A DNA stretch of 64,000 nucleotides from Actinomadura sp. KC345 (GCF_004348515.1 NZ_SMKH01000002.1:1-64000), one strand, 5' to 3'; positions 41,525-49,625 are shown, counted from the first letter of the stretch. The notes: generated by a model from the letters alone, not told the origin. Numbers and translations are program-made.

Positions 41525-42517
41525 ATGTCCTTTCTTCACCGCCCCCACGACAGGCGTCCCGCCAAGCTCACCGCGCTCGCGGCCACCGCGGCGCTGGCCC
41601 TGACGGCCCTCGCCGGCTGCGGCTCCGGCGAGGGCGAGGTCTCCGCCGACGGCGTGGCGAAGGTGAAGCTCGGCGTCATTCCCATCATCGACATCGCCCC
41701 GGTGGAACTGGGGATCAAGAAGGGCGTGTTCAAGCGCCACAAGCTGGAGGTCACCACGCAGGCCGCCCAGGGCGGCGCCGCCATCGTCCCCGCCGTGGTC
41801 AGCGGCGACTTCCAGTTCGGCTACTCCAACATCGTCAGCCTGCTCATCGCCAAGGAGAAGGGCGTCCCGGTCTCGATGGTCTCGGTGGGGGCCCGCGCCT
41901 CCGACGACGAGATGGACGACGGATCCGGGCAGCTGATGACCGCCGACCCCGCGATCACGAAGGTCGCCGACCTCAAGGGCAAGAAGATCGCGGTCAACAC
42001 CCTCAAGGGCATCAACGAGGTCGCGGTGGCCTCCAGCCTCAAGAAGCACGGGGTGCGGCGCGGTGACGTTCAGCTGGTGGAGGTGCCGATCCCCAACATG
42101 CCCGCCGCCCTCAAGGACGGCCAGGTGGACGCCATCATGGTCAGCGAGCCGTTCATCTCGATGGCCGCGAAGCAGGGCGCCGAGCCGCTGCCCGTCAGCT
42201 ACGCCAGCATGGGCAAGAAGCTGCCCTTCGCCGCCTGGTTCGCCGCCGAGCCGTACGCGGCCAAGAACCCGAAGGTCGTCGAGCGCTTCACCGCCGCGCT
42301 GAAGGAGTCCCTGACCTACGCCGAGAACCACCCGGACGAGGCCCGCGCGGCGCTGAACGGCTACCTGAAACTGGACGCCGGCCTCAGCGAGGAGGTGACC
42401 CTGCCCGGCTGGAACCCCGAGGCCGGGCAGGCCGACATCGCCCCACTCGCCCAGCTCACCGTCGACTCCGGCCTCATCAAGAGCACCGATCCGCTGAAGG
42501 AGCTGCTCGACCGGTGA
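41525..42517 (+). CDS. ABC-type solute-binding lipoprotein (SsuA/NMT1-like)
   Basis: 330-residue substrate-binding protein. Lipobox LAGC near residue 36 after a signal peptide. KLGVIPIIDIAPVELGIKKGVFKRHKLEV is typical of the NMT1/THI5, SsuA, TauA group binding pyrimidine precursors, sulfonates, nitrate or related nitrogenous molecules; DLKGKKIAVNT and PAALKDGQVDAIMVSEPF are further family marks. No permease or ATPase gene is nearby, so it must share one elsewhere or have lost it. Its stop overlaps the creatininase start (GTGA). Confidence 0.87.
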   Translation: MSFLHRPHDRRPAKLTALAATAALALTALAGCGSGEGEVSADGVAKVKLGVIPIIDIAPVELGIKKGVFKRHKLEVTTQAAQGGAAIVPAVVSGDFQFGYSNIVSLLIAKEKGVPVSMVSVGARASDDEMDDGSGQLMTADPAITKVADLKGKKIAVNTLKGINEVAVASSLKKHGVRRGDVQLVEVPIPNMPAALKDGQVDAIMVSEPFISMAAKQGAEPLPVSYASMGKKLPFAAWFAAEPYAAKNPKVVERFTAALKESLTYAENHPDEARAALNGYLKLDAGLSEEVTLPGWNPEAGQADIAPLAQLTVDSGLIKSTDPLKELLDR

Positions 42518-43350
42518 CCAGGAGGGAAGGCAAGGAGGGCGACGTCTTCGCCGGCACGCTGGCGGAGCTGACCTGGCACGAGGTCGACGAGGCCGCCCGG
42601 ACCGGCGCGGTGCTGCTCTGGGCCTTCGGCGTGATCGAGCAGCACGGGCCGCACCTGCCGACGGGCACCGACGTCTACCTCCCCGGCGCCCGGCTGCGCG
42701 CCGTCCGGGCGCTGCTGGCCGACCGCGGCGTGGAGGCGCTGATCGTCCCGCCCTACTACTGGGGCGTCAACGTCGTGTCCGGGTCCTTTCCCGCGTCCTA
42801 CAGCGTGCGGCCCGAGCTGATCCGGGAGGTCATGGTAGACCTGCTCGGCGGCATGGCGCGCGACGGCTTCCGGCACGTGTTCTGCTTCTCCGGCCACGGC
42901 GACGCGCTCCACAACCGCACGGTGCACGACGGGATACGGTCGGCCTGCGAACGCACGGACGCGGACGCGAGCTTCGTGACCGAACCGGCGCTGGCCCGGC
43001 GCATCGGCCTCGACCTGGACGACCCGTACCTGACGCTGTCCGGGCCGGACGAGCCGCCGCCGGACGGCCCGGCCGACGTCCACGCCGGCAACTGGGAGAC
43101 GTCCCTGATGATGCACACCCACCCGGAGCTGGTGCGCGAGGAGGTCCGCGTCCGGCTCGCGCCCAGCGGCCTGGGCCCCCGCGAACTGACCGTCTGGCGC
43201 CAGGGCCACGAGCACGCCCGCCGCGTCACCCCCGACGGCTACCTCGGCGACCCGGCCGCCGCCGACGCCGCCGAGGGGCGCCGCATCAACGCCTCCACCG
43301 CCGAACAGGCCGCCGACGCCATCGTCCATCGACTACGGGGAGCCGCATGA
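42514..43350 (+). CDS. Creatininase-family amidohydrolase
   Basis: 278-residue member of the creatininase/creatinine amidohydrolase family (cytosolic, two metal ions). Metal-site motif E42-x-H44 ... D53 (IEQHGPHLPTGTD), FSGHGD and HAGNWETS are all present. Family members open creatinine, cleave formamide-like or dipeptide-like bonds, or mature mycofactocin (MftE). No mycofactocin gene is nearby, so MftE is unlikely. Overlapping starts and stops tie it to the binding protein upstream and the cysteine hydrolase downstream; together they suggest uptake and breakdown of a small amide or ureide. Confidence 0.85.
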   Translation: MTRREGKEGDVFAGTLAELTWHEVDEAARTGAVLLWAFGVIEQHGPHLPTGTDVYLPGARLRAVRALLADRGVEALIVPPYYWGVNVVSGSFPASYSVRPELIREVMVDLLGGMARDGFRHVFCFSGHGDALHNRTVHDGIRSACERTDADASFVTEPALARRIGLDLDDPYLTLSGPDEPPPDGPADVHAGNWETSLMMHTHPELVREEVRVRLAPSGLGPRELTVWRQGHEHARRVTPDGYLGDPAAADAAEGRRINASTAEQAADAIVHRLRGAA

Positions 43351-43973
43351 CCTCGCAGACCGCTCTGCTCGTCATCGACATGCAGAACGACTACTGCCAT
43401 CCCGACGGCGTGTTCGCCCAGGCCGGGCTCCGCGTCACCGGCCTGGACGCCCTGGTCGGGCAGGTCAACACCCTCGCCGCCGCGGCACGCTCCGCCGGCC
43501 GCCCCGTCATCTGGGTGCGGATGGAGTGGACGGAGGACGCCGAGGTCGGCCTCCTCGCCGAGCGGAGCCCGTTCCTGCGGGCCCGGGGCCTGCGGCGCGG
43601 AACGTGGGGAAGCGAACTGCTCGGCGGCCTCGACCGGGCGCCGGGCGACCATGAGATCGTCAAGTCCCGCTTCGACGCGTTCCACGGCACCGGGCTCGAC
43701 GAGCTGCTGCGCGGCCTCGGCGTCGGCACGCTGGTGATGGCCGGAGTGCGCACCGACTTCTGCGTCGAGTCGACCGTCCGCGCCGCGTTCTTCCGCGACC
43801 TGCGCGCGATAGTGGCGCGAGAGGCCGTCGCCGGATATGTGGCGGACCTGCACACGGCCAGCCTGCGCCTGATGAACACCGTCTTCGCCGAGGTCGTCCC
43901 TGTCGGGGAGGCGGTCGCGCGGCTCAGCCCGGCGCGGCCGGGAACAGTCCCGGATTCTCCAGATCGGCGCTGA
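43347..43973 (+). CDS. Isochorismatase-family cysteine hydrolase
   Basis: 208-residue amidase of the isochorismatase-like superfamily. The catalytic triad D11 (LLVIDMQND), K106 (IVKSRFDAF) and C139 (RTDFCVEST) is intact, the pattern of N-carbamoylsarcosine amidase, biuret hydrolase, ureidoacrylate hydrolase and nicotinamidase. ATG 43347 overlaps the creatininase stop. Its 3' end overlaps the convergent kinase gene by about 50 bases. An amide- or carbamoyl-hydrolysing role after the creatininase-family enzyme is inferred; exact substrate unknown. Confidence 0.86.
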   Translation: MTSQTALLVIDMQNDYCHPDGVFAQAGLRVTGLDALVGQVNTLAAAARSAGRPVIWVRMEWTEDAEVGLLAERSPFLRARGLRRGTWGSELLGGLDRAPGDHEIVKSRFDAFHGTGLDELLRGLGVGTLVMAGVRTDFCVESTVRAAFFRDLRAIVAREAVAGYVADLHTASLRLMNTVFAEVVPVGEAVARLSPARPGTVPDSPDRR

Positions 43974-45528
43974 TGTCGGCGGGGATCCCCCCGTCGATGC
44001 GGCGGGCGTCCCAGTCGCTGTTCAAGGCGTCGGGGGAGCCGCCCCATTTCCCGTCCAGCCGGACGTCGTCGCCCGAGCGCTCGATGGCGAACCTGACCTG
44101 CCCTGTGGCCTCGGTGCCTTCACCTTCCGTATAGGACGCGTGGATGGATGAGCCGTCCCCCTGGATGGCGCCGTGGATGCGGCTCTTGCCCCGGAACCGG
44201 TAGATCATCCACACCTCCTCGCCGTCGACGCGGACGTACATGTCGCCGTAGCTGCTCGTGTAGTGCCCGTCGAGGTAGGAGTGATCGGTCCCCAGCAGGC
44301 GCGGGACGGCGAATGCGGCGATCACGGCCGCGAGCGCGACACCGGCGGCGATCACCCCGAACAGGACGGCGCGGCGCCGCGGGCGCGGGGCGGGGACGTC
44401 GACCCGCGTACCGGCGGGCAGGGTCGGCGCGGCCCCGCCCTGGCCGCCCGCCACCGGGCTCGGCCCGTCCGGCCGATGCTGGGACGGCGGCAGGCCGCCG
44501 ACGTGCCGCGGAGGCGGTGCCGGGGGCGGCAGCCGCCCCGGCGGCGTCCCTGGAGGCGAAGTCCCTGGAGGCGAAGTCCCTGGAGGCTGGGGCGGCTCGG
44601 CGGCATACGGCCACGCCCCCGCGTCCGCCGCGGTGCGCGGGGTGCCGCTCCCGCCCGCGGCGGCCGCGGGGTCGCCGCCCGCGACGCCGAGCCGGGAGAG
44701 CAGGTCGCGCGCCGTGGGACGCCGGGCGGGGTCCTTCTCCAGCGCCGCGACGATGACCTCGCGCAGCGCGCCCTCGATACCGTCCAGGTCGGGTTCGCGG
44801 TGCACGATCCGGTACGCGATGGCCGGGACCGGGCCGACCCCGAAGGGGCCGCGGCCTGTCGTGGCGAAGGCCATGACGGCGCCCCAGGCGAACACGTCGC
44901 CGGCCTCGCCCGCGCTCGCACCCTCGAACAGCTCGGGTGCCATGTACGCGGGCGTCCCGACGAGCTGACCGGTCTCGGTGAGACCGAGCGTGGTGTCCAG
45001 GGCGCTGGCGATGCCGAAGTCGATCACGCGCGGGCCCATCCGGCTCAGCAGCACGTTGCCGGGCTTCAGATCGCGGTGGACCACCCCGGCGCCGTGGATG
45101 GCCGCCAGCGCGGCGGCCATGCTGACGCCCAGCTGCTCGACCTCGGCGCGGCGCAGCGGGCCGCCCTCCTCGATCGCCTCGCCCAGCGTGGGGCCGTCGA
45201 TGTACTCGGTGACCAGGTAGGGGTTCGCGGCGTCCGGGTCGGCGTCCAGCACCTCGGCGGTGCAGAACCGCGGGACCTTGAGCGCGTGCGCGGCCTCGTG
45301 CCGGAACCGTTCGCGGAAGGCGCCGTGCCGGGCGTGGTCGGAGCGGACGACCTTGATCGCCACCAGCCCGCCGCCCGGACCGGGCCCGCGTCCGAGATAG
45401 ACCGACCCCATTCCGCCCTCTCCCAGGAACCCGGCCACCTCGTACTCGCCGATGCGTTCCGGATCCCCGGCCCGCCGGGGGACGGCCTTGGAAGGCAGGG
45501 AGCTCGCGGACGACGGGTCTTCGGACAT
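43924..45528 (-). CDS. Membrane Ser/Thr protein kinase
   Basis: 534-residue PknB-type kinase. Glycine loop GEGGMG, ATP lysine K59 (VAIKVV), catalytic D153 (HRDLKPGN) and D170 (DFG) are present. A proline-rich linker (about 290-390) includes three tandem PPGTS/P units. One membrane helix (about 408-430) follows. The extracytoplasmic tail (about 435-534) has HSYLDGHYTSSYGDMYVRVDG and no recognised repeat. AGGAG lies six bases before ATG 45528. Stands alone, divergent from a small gene of unknown role. Confidence 0.88.
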   Translation of the reverse strand: MSEDPSSASSLPSKAVPRRAGDPERIGEYEVAGFLGEGGMGSVYLGRGPGPGGGLVAIKVVRSDHARHGAFRERFRHEAAHALKVPRFCTAEVLDADPDAANPYLVTEYIDGPTLGEAIEEGGPLRRAEVEQLGVSMAAALAAIHGAGVVHRDLKPGNVLLSRMGPRVIDFGIASALDTTLGLTETGQLVGTPAYMAPELFEGASAGEAGDVFAWGAVMAFATTGRGPFGVGPVPAIAYRIVHREPDLDGIEGALREVIVAALEKDPARRPTARDLLSRLGVAGGDPAAAAGGSGTPRTAADAGAWPYAAEPPQPPGTSPPGTSPPGTPPGRLPPPAPPPRHVGGLPPSQHRPDGPSPVAGGQGGAAPTLPAGTRVDVPAPRPRRRAVLFGVIAAGVALAAVIAAFAVPRLLGTDHSYLDGHYTSSYGDMYVRVDGEEVWMIYRFRGKSRIHGAIQGDGSSIHASYTEGEGTEATGQVRFAIERSGDDVRLDGKWGGSPDALNSDWDARRIDGGIPADISADLENPGLFPAAPG

Positions 45529-45655
45529 TGGTGCTCCTGGACCGGGGGGTAAGGCAAGTGTCCAGTATTCCGAACCGGACTCCCTGACGCGGCCACCGGT
45601 CGCCATGCGGTCCAAACGATTCCCCCGCGACCGGCACGAATGCGACGCTGAAGCC

Positions 45656-46012
45656 ATGGACGAAAGGCGCCTGGTGGATGCGGCCAGGCTGGCGGTCGCC
45701 GAAGGTTCCCGGCAGGAGCGGTACGAGGCGCTCGGCGCTCTCTCCGATCTGCTGAGAGGAGCCGCCTTCACCCAGGATTCGGCCGAACGGGTGGCGGCTT
45801 TCCTCGTGGAGGTCGCGCTGACCTCCCGATACGAGGACGATCGTGAAGAGGCCCTCCACGCCCTGGGAGATGCCGGCTATGCCTGGCCCTACCAGTTGGT
45901 GAAGCCCTTGGCCGACGCCGTACCTCCGATGGGCGGCGCCGAGTCGGATCATGTCCAGGCGATCCTGGAGAACGCCGAGCACGAAGACGCCGGCGGATCA
46001 GCGGGCTCTTAG
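45656..46012 (+). CDS. Small alpha-helical protein of unknown function
   Basis: 118-residue acidic, all-helical protein (ALGALSDLLRGAAFTQDSAE, EDDREEALHALGDAGYAWPY) with two units resembling HEAT-type alpha-alpha repeats. No catalytic motif, signal or membrane segment. HEAT-like small proteins are common as immunity or adaptor proteins in actinomycetes, but no toxin gene is adjacent. ATG 45656 is chosen because the helical pattern starts here; an upstream in-frame extension would overlap the kinase promoter. I do not recognise the family. Confidence 0.6.
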   Translation: MDERRLVDAARLAVAEGSRQERYEALGALSDLLRGAAFTQDSAERVAAFLVEVALTSRYEDDREEALHALGDAGYAWPYQLVKPLADAVPPMGGAESDHVQAILENAEHEDAGGSAGS

Positions 46013-46081
46013 GTCTGCCCGAGGCGCCGGCCGGGCACCCGGTGGTCGTGGGTGAGGGCGTGGAGACGGGTCAGGTCGTCG

Positions 46082-46219
46082 AGGGCCGGTCTGCGCGGCG
46101 ACCTCGGTGTCGAGCCGGGGCTCGAGCTGCGCGAGGCCGAGCGGAGCGTCCTGGCGGGCGAGTTCTTCCAGAGCGTCTTCGTCTCCGCCCAGAAGCAACG
46201 CGAGCCGCACACCGGCTGA
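46082..46219 (+). pseudogene. Remnant of SARP/BTAD regulator C-terminus
   Basis: The frame AGLRGDLGVEPGLELREAER, then SVLAGEF, ending at TGA 46217, matches the last helices of a bacterial transcriptional activation domain (normally ELGVEPGPELRxLHxRIL). Nothing upstream of 46082 in this frame looks like the rest of the protein. It is probably a short relic; the remainder of the gap to 46310 holds the promoter region of the dehydrogenase. Confidence 0.5.
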
Positions 46220-46240
46220 GCGGCCGGTGTATGTTGCATG

Positions 46241-46255
46241 TTGAAACGTCATTCC
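46241..46255 (+). promoter_or_regulatory. TTGAAACG-N3-TTCC motif, copy 1
   Basis: TTGAAACG (46241-46248) followed after three bases by TTCC, upstream of the flavoprotein dehydrogenase. The same motif and spacing occur upstream of the VOC gene (48870-48884), there inside a long palindrome. It may be the operator of one shared regulator. Confidence 0.4.
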
Positions 46256-46310
46256 GAGTGGCGGAACAACGAGCCGGAGGGTGCGCTTTGCCGGGCAGGG
46301 GTGGGCGGTC

Positions 46311-47771
46311 ATGACCGCCGAGGATCTCGGGCGCTACGACGTCATCGTGGTCGGCGCCGGCGTGGGCGGGCTGTGCGTGGCCATCGAGGCCGCGGCGGTC
46401 GGCGCGCGGGTGCTGGTCGCTGAGAAGACCGAGCGGGTCGGCGGGATGCTGCACATATCCAGCGGCGAGTTCAGCGGCGCGGGCACGCGCAGGCAGGCCG
46501 CGCGCGGCATCGAGGACGATCCCGAGCGCCACTGGCAGGAGGTCATGCGGCTGTCGCACGGACGGGCCGACCCCGACCTCACGTGGCGGACCGTGCGCGC
46601 CCAGGGCGAGACGGTCGACTGGCTGGACGGCCTCGGCTTCGACTTCCACCCCGAGACTCCCGGGTTGGTGCACGGGCACGAGGTCTACTCGGTGCCCCGC
46701 ACCTACTGGGGCGTGAACCAGGGCGACTCGCTGCTGCGGGTGCTGGAACGCGAGCTGGCGCGCTGGACTCCGGAGCAGGTGCGCGTGCTCACCGGCACCC
46801 GTGTCACCGGCGCCGTCCAGGACGGCGCCGGCCGGGTCGCCGGCATCACCGCGGTCCGCGACGGGACGCACGAGATCGCCGCGCACGCGGCCACCGTGGT
46901 GCTGGCCACCGGCGGATACGACGCGGAGCCCGGGCTGCGCAACCGCTTCCTGCCTCCGGGCTGCGAGGACGCGATGATCGCCTGCCTCGACCACGCCACC
47001 GGCGACGGGCTCAGGCTGGCCGAGGGACTGGGCGCCGCCGTCAGCGGCAACGGGATCTTCCTCCCCGTGATGGGGCTGATCCCCGATCCCGGACGGCCCG
47101 GCTTCGCCGTCGACTACCGGGAGGCGTTCATCGAGCTGGCGCCCGCGTACCGGACGCCCCACGAGATCTGGGTCAACCGCGCCGGCGAGCGATTCGTCCC
47201 CGAGGACGGGACGAGCCCCGAAAGGCGCGAGCGGGCCCTCCTTGAGCAGCCCGGCCTGGCGATGCACATCGTCTGGGACGAGGCGACCGCACGCGAGGCG
47301 GAACCGCTCATCAGGAACGGCGCGGGCGGCTGGACCCGCGAGCGGTTCCTGGCCGAGCAGGAGAGCGGCCGCTGGATCGTCACGGCACCGACACCGGAAG
47401 AGCTGGCGGTGCGGCTGGGCGTGGACCCCGCCGGACTGGCGGCGACCCTCCGGCGCTACAACGAGGCGGTCCGCGCCGGCCACGATCCCGACCAGGGCAG
47501 GACCACGCTGCCGATGACGATCGACTCGCCCCCGTACTACGGCATCACCTCCACCGCCGCCTCGCTGCTCAGCAGGGACGGGCTCCAGGTGACCGGCGAC
47601 CTGGCCGTGGTCGACCGCGACGGTCGTCCGATCCCGGGCCTGTACGCGGTGGGCGAGGTACTGGGCAACGACGTCTTCGCCGGAGACAACTACGTCGGCG
47701 GCATGAGCGTGACACCCGCGATGACACTGGGCCGCGCGCTCGGCCGCGCCCTGGCCGCGGAGGCTTCCTAG
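46311..47771 (+). CDS. FAD-dependent dehydrogenase (FAD_binding_2/fumarate reductase flavoprotein-like)
   Basis: 486-residue flavoprotein. Rossmann dinucleotide motif VIVVGAGVGGLCVAIEAAAVGARVLVAEK at the N-terminus, ATVVLATGGYD mid-way, and a C-terminal FAD-closing segment GLYAVGEVLGNDVFAGDNYVGGMSVTPAMTLGR. This is the family of fumarate reductase, tricarballylate dehydrogenase and 3-ketosteroid dehydrogenases. The capping domain (about 250-380) decides substrate and is not diagnostic to me. GTG 46281 would add ten residues, but ATG 46311 is adjacent to the fold. Possibly co-regulated with the VOC protein through the TTGAAACG motif. Confidence 0.83.
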   Translation: MTAEDLGRYDVIVVGAGVGGLCVAIEAAAVGARVLVAEKTERVGGMLHISSGEFSGAGTRRQAARGIEDDPERHWQEVMRLSHGRADPDLTWRTVRAQGETVDWLDGLGFDFHPETPGLVHGHEVYSVPRTYWGVNQGDSLLRVLERELARWTPEQVRVLTGTRVTGAVQDGAGRVAGITAVRDGTHEIAAHAATVVLATGGYDAEPGLRNRFLPPGCEDAMIACLDHATGDGLRLAEGLGAAVSGNGIFLPVMGLIPDPGRPGFAVDYREAFIELAPAYRTPHEIWVNRAGERFVPEDGTSPERRERALLEQPGLAMHIVWDEATAREAEPLIRNGAGGWTRERFLAEQESGRWIVTAPTPEELAVRLGVDPAGLAATLRRYNEAVRAGHDPDQGRTTLPMTIDSPPYYGITSTAASLLSRDGLQVTGDLAVVDRDGRPIPGLYAVGEVLGNDVFAGDNYVGGMSVTPAMTLGRALGRALAAEAS

Positions 47772-47802
47772 CGCGGTGACCACGAACGTCGACCGGGTCG
47801 CC

Positions 47803-47879
47803 ATCTCGTTGACTTGCGGCGTGTTGTTGCTTTCGACGCGCTCATAACAACAACACGCCGCAAGTCAACGCACCCGGTG
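47803..47879. repeat. 77-bp palindromic repeat element, copy B
   Basis: Inverse copy of 39832-39908 with a single difference (C for T at 47830, at the edge of the stem). The palindromic core pairs 47807-47829 with its complement ending at 47870. It lies between the ends of the dehydrogenase and the convergent VOC gene, so it could also act as a transcription terminator. Confidence 0.9.
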
Positions 47880-47908
47880 ACCCTTGGGGGAGCGCACTAG
47901 CGGTCGCC

Positions 47909-48841
47909 TCAGCGGCGGCGGTAGAACTCCAGCAGTTCCCCGTCGCGGCCCAGGAACGTCTGGACCGCGGCGGGGCCGTAGGGAGGAACGTCCAGCTCGA
48001 CCGGGTCGCAGACCGGGACCGCGCCGTGCGCGGCGAGCAGCCCCGCGGTCGCGGGCAGGTCGTCGGTCTCCAGCGAGACGGACAGGAGACCGGTGTTGGG
48101 CGGGACGGCGCGGTCGCGCTGGTCGCGGCCGGGGAAGCCGACGTACTGCGCGATCTCCACGCGGCCGTTCATCGTGCCGCCGGGCATGTACATGTTGATG
48201 TTGTGCAGCGAGGTGCCCGGCGGGAGGCGGAAGAACGCCTCCATGCCCTCGATCACCTGGTCGTACATCGGCTCGAAGCCGAGCGCCCCGTAGAAGCCCA
48301 TCGCCGCCCGCGCGTCACCGACGTGCACCGCGACCGTCTGAAGCTCGCTGGGAGAGCCGTCGTACTCGGCGAGCGGGGAGCCGTCCCGCGCTTCGAGTTC
48401 GAAGACGTCGAGGATGACGCCGTCGGGGTCGTACGACAGCGAGTCCCAGGCGGCCAGCTCCGGAGTCACCGTCCAGCGGGTGGGCTCCGACTTGGCCCTG
48501 CCTCCCGCCTCGCGTAGCCGGTGGACCGTGGCGCGGACGTCGTCCACCCGGATGTTGAGCGCGTAGTGGCCGTAGTCCTGGGCGCGCGAGTAGTCGCCCC
48601 AGATCCGGTCGCCCGGGGCATCGAAGCTCACAAGGCGCACCAGGCCGGTCGTGGCGCCCTCCGGTCCCAGCACGACCGTCCGGCCCGTCAGCCCTGCGGG
48701 CATGCGCCACGCACGCTCGATCTCCGGACCCCCGACCGCGACCTCCGGCCCGGCCACGTAGCCGAACACGTCTCGGTAGAACGCGACCGACCGCTCCAGA
48801 TCCGACACCGCCACCGTCGCCACCCGCAGCTCACTGATCAA
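47909..48841 (-). CDS. Two-domain VOC (glyoxalase/extradiol dioxygenase-like) protein
   Basis: 310-residue protein with two vicinal-oxygen-chelate modules: ELRVATVAVSDLERSVAFYRDVFGY (start of module 1) and ELQTVAVHVGDARAAMGFYGALGFEP (start of module 2 at about 165). GHYALNIRVDD and the late GELLEFY supply candidate metal ligands (His, Glu). Two-module VOC proteins include extradiol dioxygenases, HPPD-like enzymes and lyases; I cannot choose. It starts at TTG 48841 behind GAGGG. A long palindrome just upstream suggests tight regulation. Confidence 0.78.
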   Translation of the reverse strand: MISELRVATVAVSDLERSVAFYRDVFGYVAGPEVAVGGPEIERAWRMPAGLTGRTVVLGPEGATTGLVRLVSFDAPGDRIWGDYSRAQDYGHYALNIRVDDVRATVHRLREAGGRAKSEPTRWTVTPELAAWDSLSYDPDGVILDVFELEARDGSPLAEYDGSPSELQTVAVHVGDARAAMGFYGALGFEPMYDQVIEGMEAFFRLPPGTSLHNINMYMPGGTMNGRVEIAQYVGFPGRDQRDRAVPPNTGLLSVSLETDDLPATAGLLAAHGAVPVCDPVELDVPPYGPAAVQTFLGRDGELLEFYRRR

Positions 48842-48865
48842 ACCGACTCGCCCTCAGCTGTTCCG

Positions 48866-48890
48866 TATATTGAAACGATGTTCCAATATA
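48866..48890 (-). promoter_or_regulatory. IclR-like palindromic operator with TTGAAACG motif, copy 2
   Basis: TATATTGAAAC (48866-48876) and GTTCCAATATA (48880-48890) form an 11-bp inverted repeat with one mismatch and a 3-base spacer, right before the VOC gene. Paired GAAA/TTCC half sites with short spacers are typical of IclR-family operators. No IclR gene is in the window. Confidence 0.55.
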
Positions 48891-48908
48891 TCCACCGGAG
48901 GCGGGAGG

Positions 48909-49062
48909 TCAGCAGGGGCCTTCGTCGATCGACGTCGAGACCGCGACCAGGGAACGCGTGGCGGTGGACTCGGGACGCCGGTCGGCGTAGATCGTCACGC
49001 AGACCGGGTGGTCGCCGTCGGCGTTCGTGATCTCGAACGGCATCCCGTTCGCCAGGGGACCG
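48909..49062 (-). pseudogene. Short C-terminal gene fragment, unknown family
   Basis: The minus frame reads GMPFEITNADGDHPVCVTIY and ADRRPESTATRSLVAVSTSI, ending at a stop at 48909; composition is protein-like. Beyond about 49065 the opposite strand reads as a different gene fragment, so this is probably the tail of a truncated gene. Confidence 0.4.
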
Positions 49063-49064
49063 GA

Positions 49065-49460
49065 CTCTGGCCGGACCACTTGAGGCTCTACGTTCCGGCG
49101 CCCGGCCCCGGTCTCACGCACGTCGATCTCGGGCGGTCGGGGCTGGAGTCCGACCAGCTCCGGGACCTGTTCGAGGACGAGGTCGTGGGGCCGTCCGACG
49201 ATCTCGATCCTGGTTCCATGCTGCTGCCCTGGGCCTCGACCGGCACGGGGGTCACGCTCTACTGGCAGGTCTCACCTGGGACGCCGACTGGTTCGTACCC
49301 GATCCGGGTCTCGGACCGGAGCGGCGACGTGTGGGAGAGGTACGACCTGCTCACCACTGAGCTTCTTCTGGGAATCGCCCAGGGCGAGGTGCACAGTGAG
49401 CTGCTCAACGAGTCGTGGATGGAACGCGACCTACTTTTCAGGCCCTATATCAACGAGTAG
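49065..49460 (+). pseudogene. SMI1/KNR4 (SUKH)-like protein fragment
   Basis: The frame contains GSMLLPWASTGTGVTLYWQV, SDRSGDVWERYDLLTTELLL and GEVHSELLNESWMERDLLF. The WG/PWxST-x-G-x-x-LYW and WERY-x(4)-T-x-F/L pattern is that of SUKH-superfamily proteins, many of which are immunity proteins. No start codon with a ribosome site precedes the domain and the N-terminal third is missing, so it is likely a relic. Confidence 0.45.
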
Positions 49461-49523
49461 CGCGACCTGAGCACCAGGCGGAGCCACCGAGCAGGCCGAC
49501 GCGCGCGGTGTCGGGGACGTTGG

Positions 49524-49536
49524 TCGCTAAGTCTAA
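49524..49536. promoter_or_regulatory. Shared 13-mer TCGCTAAGTCTAA, copy 1
   Basis: TCGCTAAGTCTAA occurs here and at 56465-56477. This copy is 190 bases ahead of the MFS/CoA-transferase/PadR genes, the other inside the thiolase promoter. It may be the PadR operator that links the two gene sets. Confidence 0.45.
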
Positions 49537-49595
49537 AGTTCCCAGACTCACTCGCGGGCAATCTGCTGGCATGCAGGAACTTTTGGGCTTGAGTC

Positions 49596-49625
49596 TTGAC
49601 GTGTCCCAGTAAACATCGTTCTATT
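49596..49625 (+). promoter_or_regulatory. Promoter of MFS/CoA-transferase genes
   Basis: TTGACG (49596-49601) and TCTATT (49620-49625) at 18-base spacing in an AT-rich stretch about 100 bases ahead of the transporter ATG. CTATTAGT at 49621-49628 is an inverse match to ACTAATAG at 56384-56391. Confidence 0.5.

Noticed and set aside
42514-43350. MftE (mycofactocin maturation peptidase)
   Set aside because: Family membership fits, but no mftA/B/C/D genes are nearby and the partners are a solute-binding protein and a cysteine hydrolase.
39832-47879. 77-bp repeats considered as insertion-sequence ends
   Set aside because: No transposase gene lies between or next to them, each copy is itself a closed palindrome, and no target duplication is visible; kept as repeat elements only.
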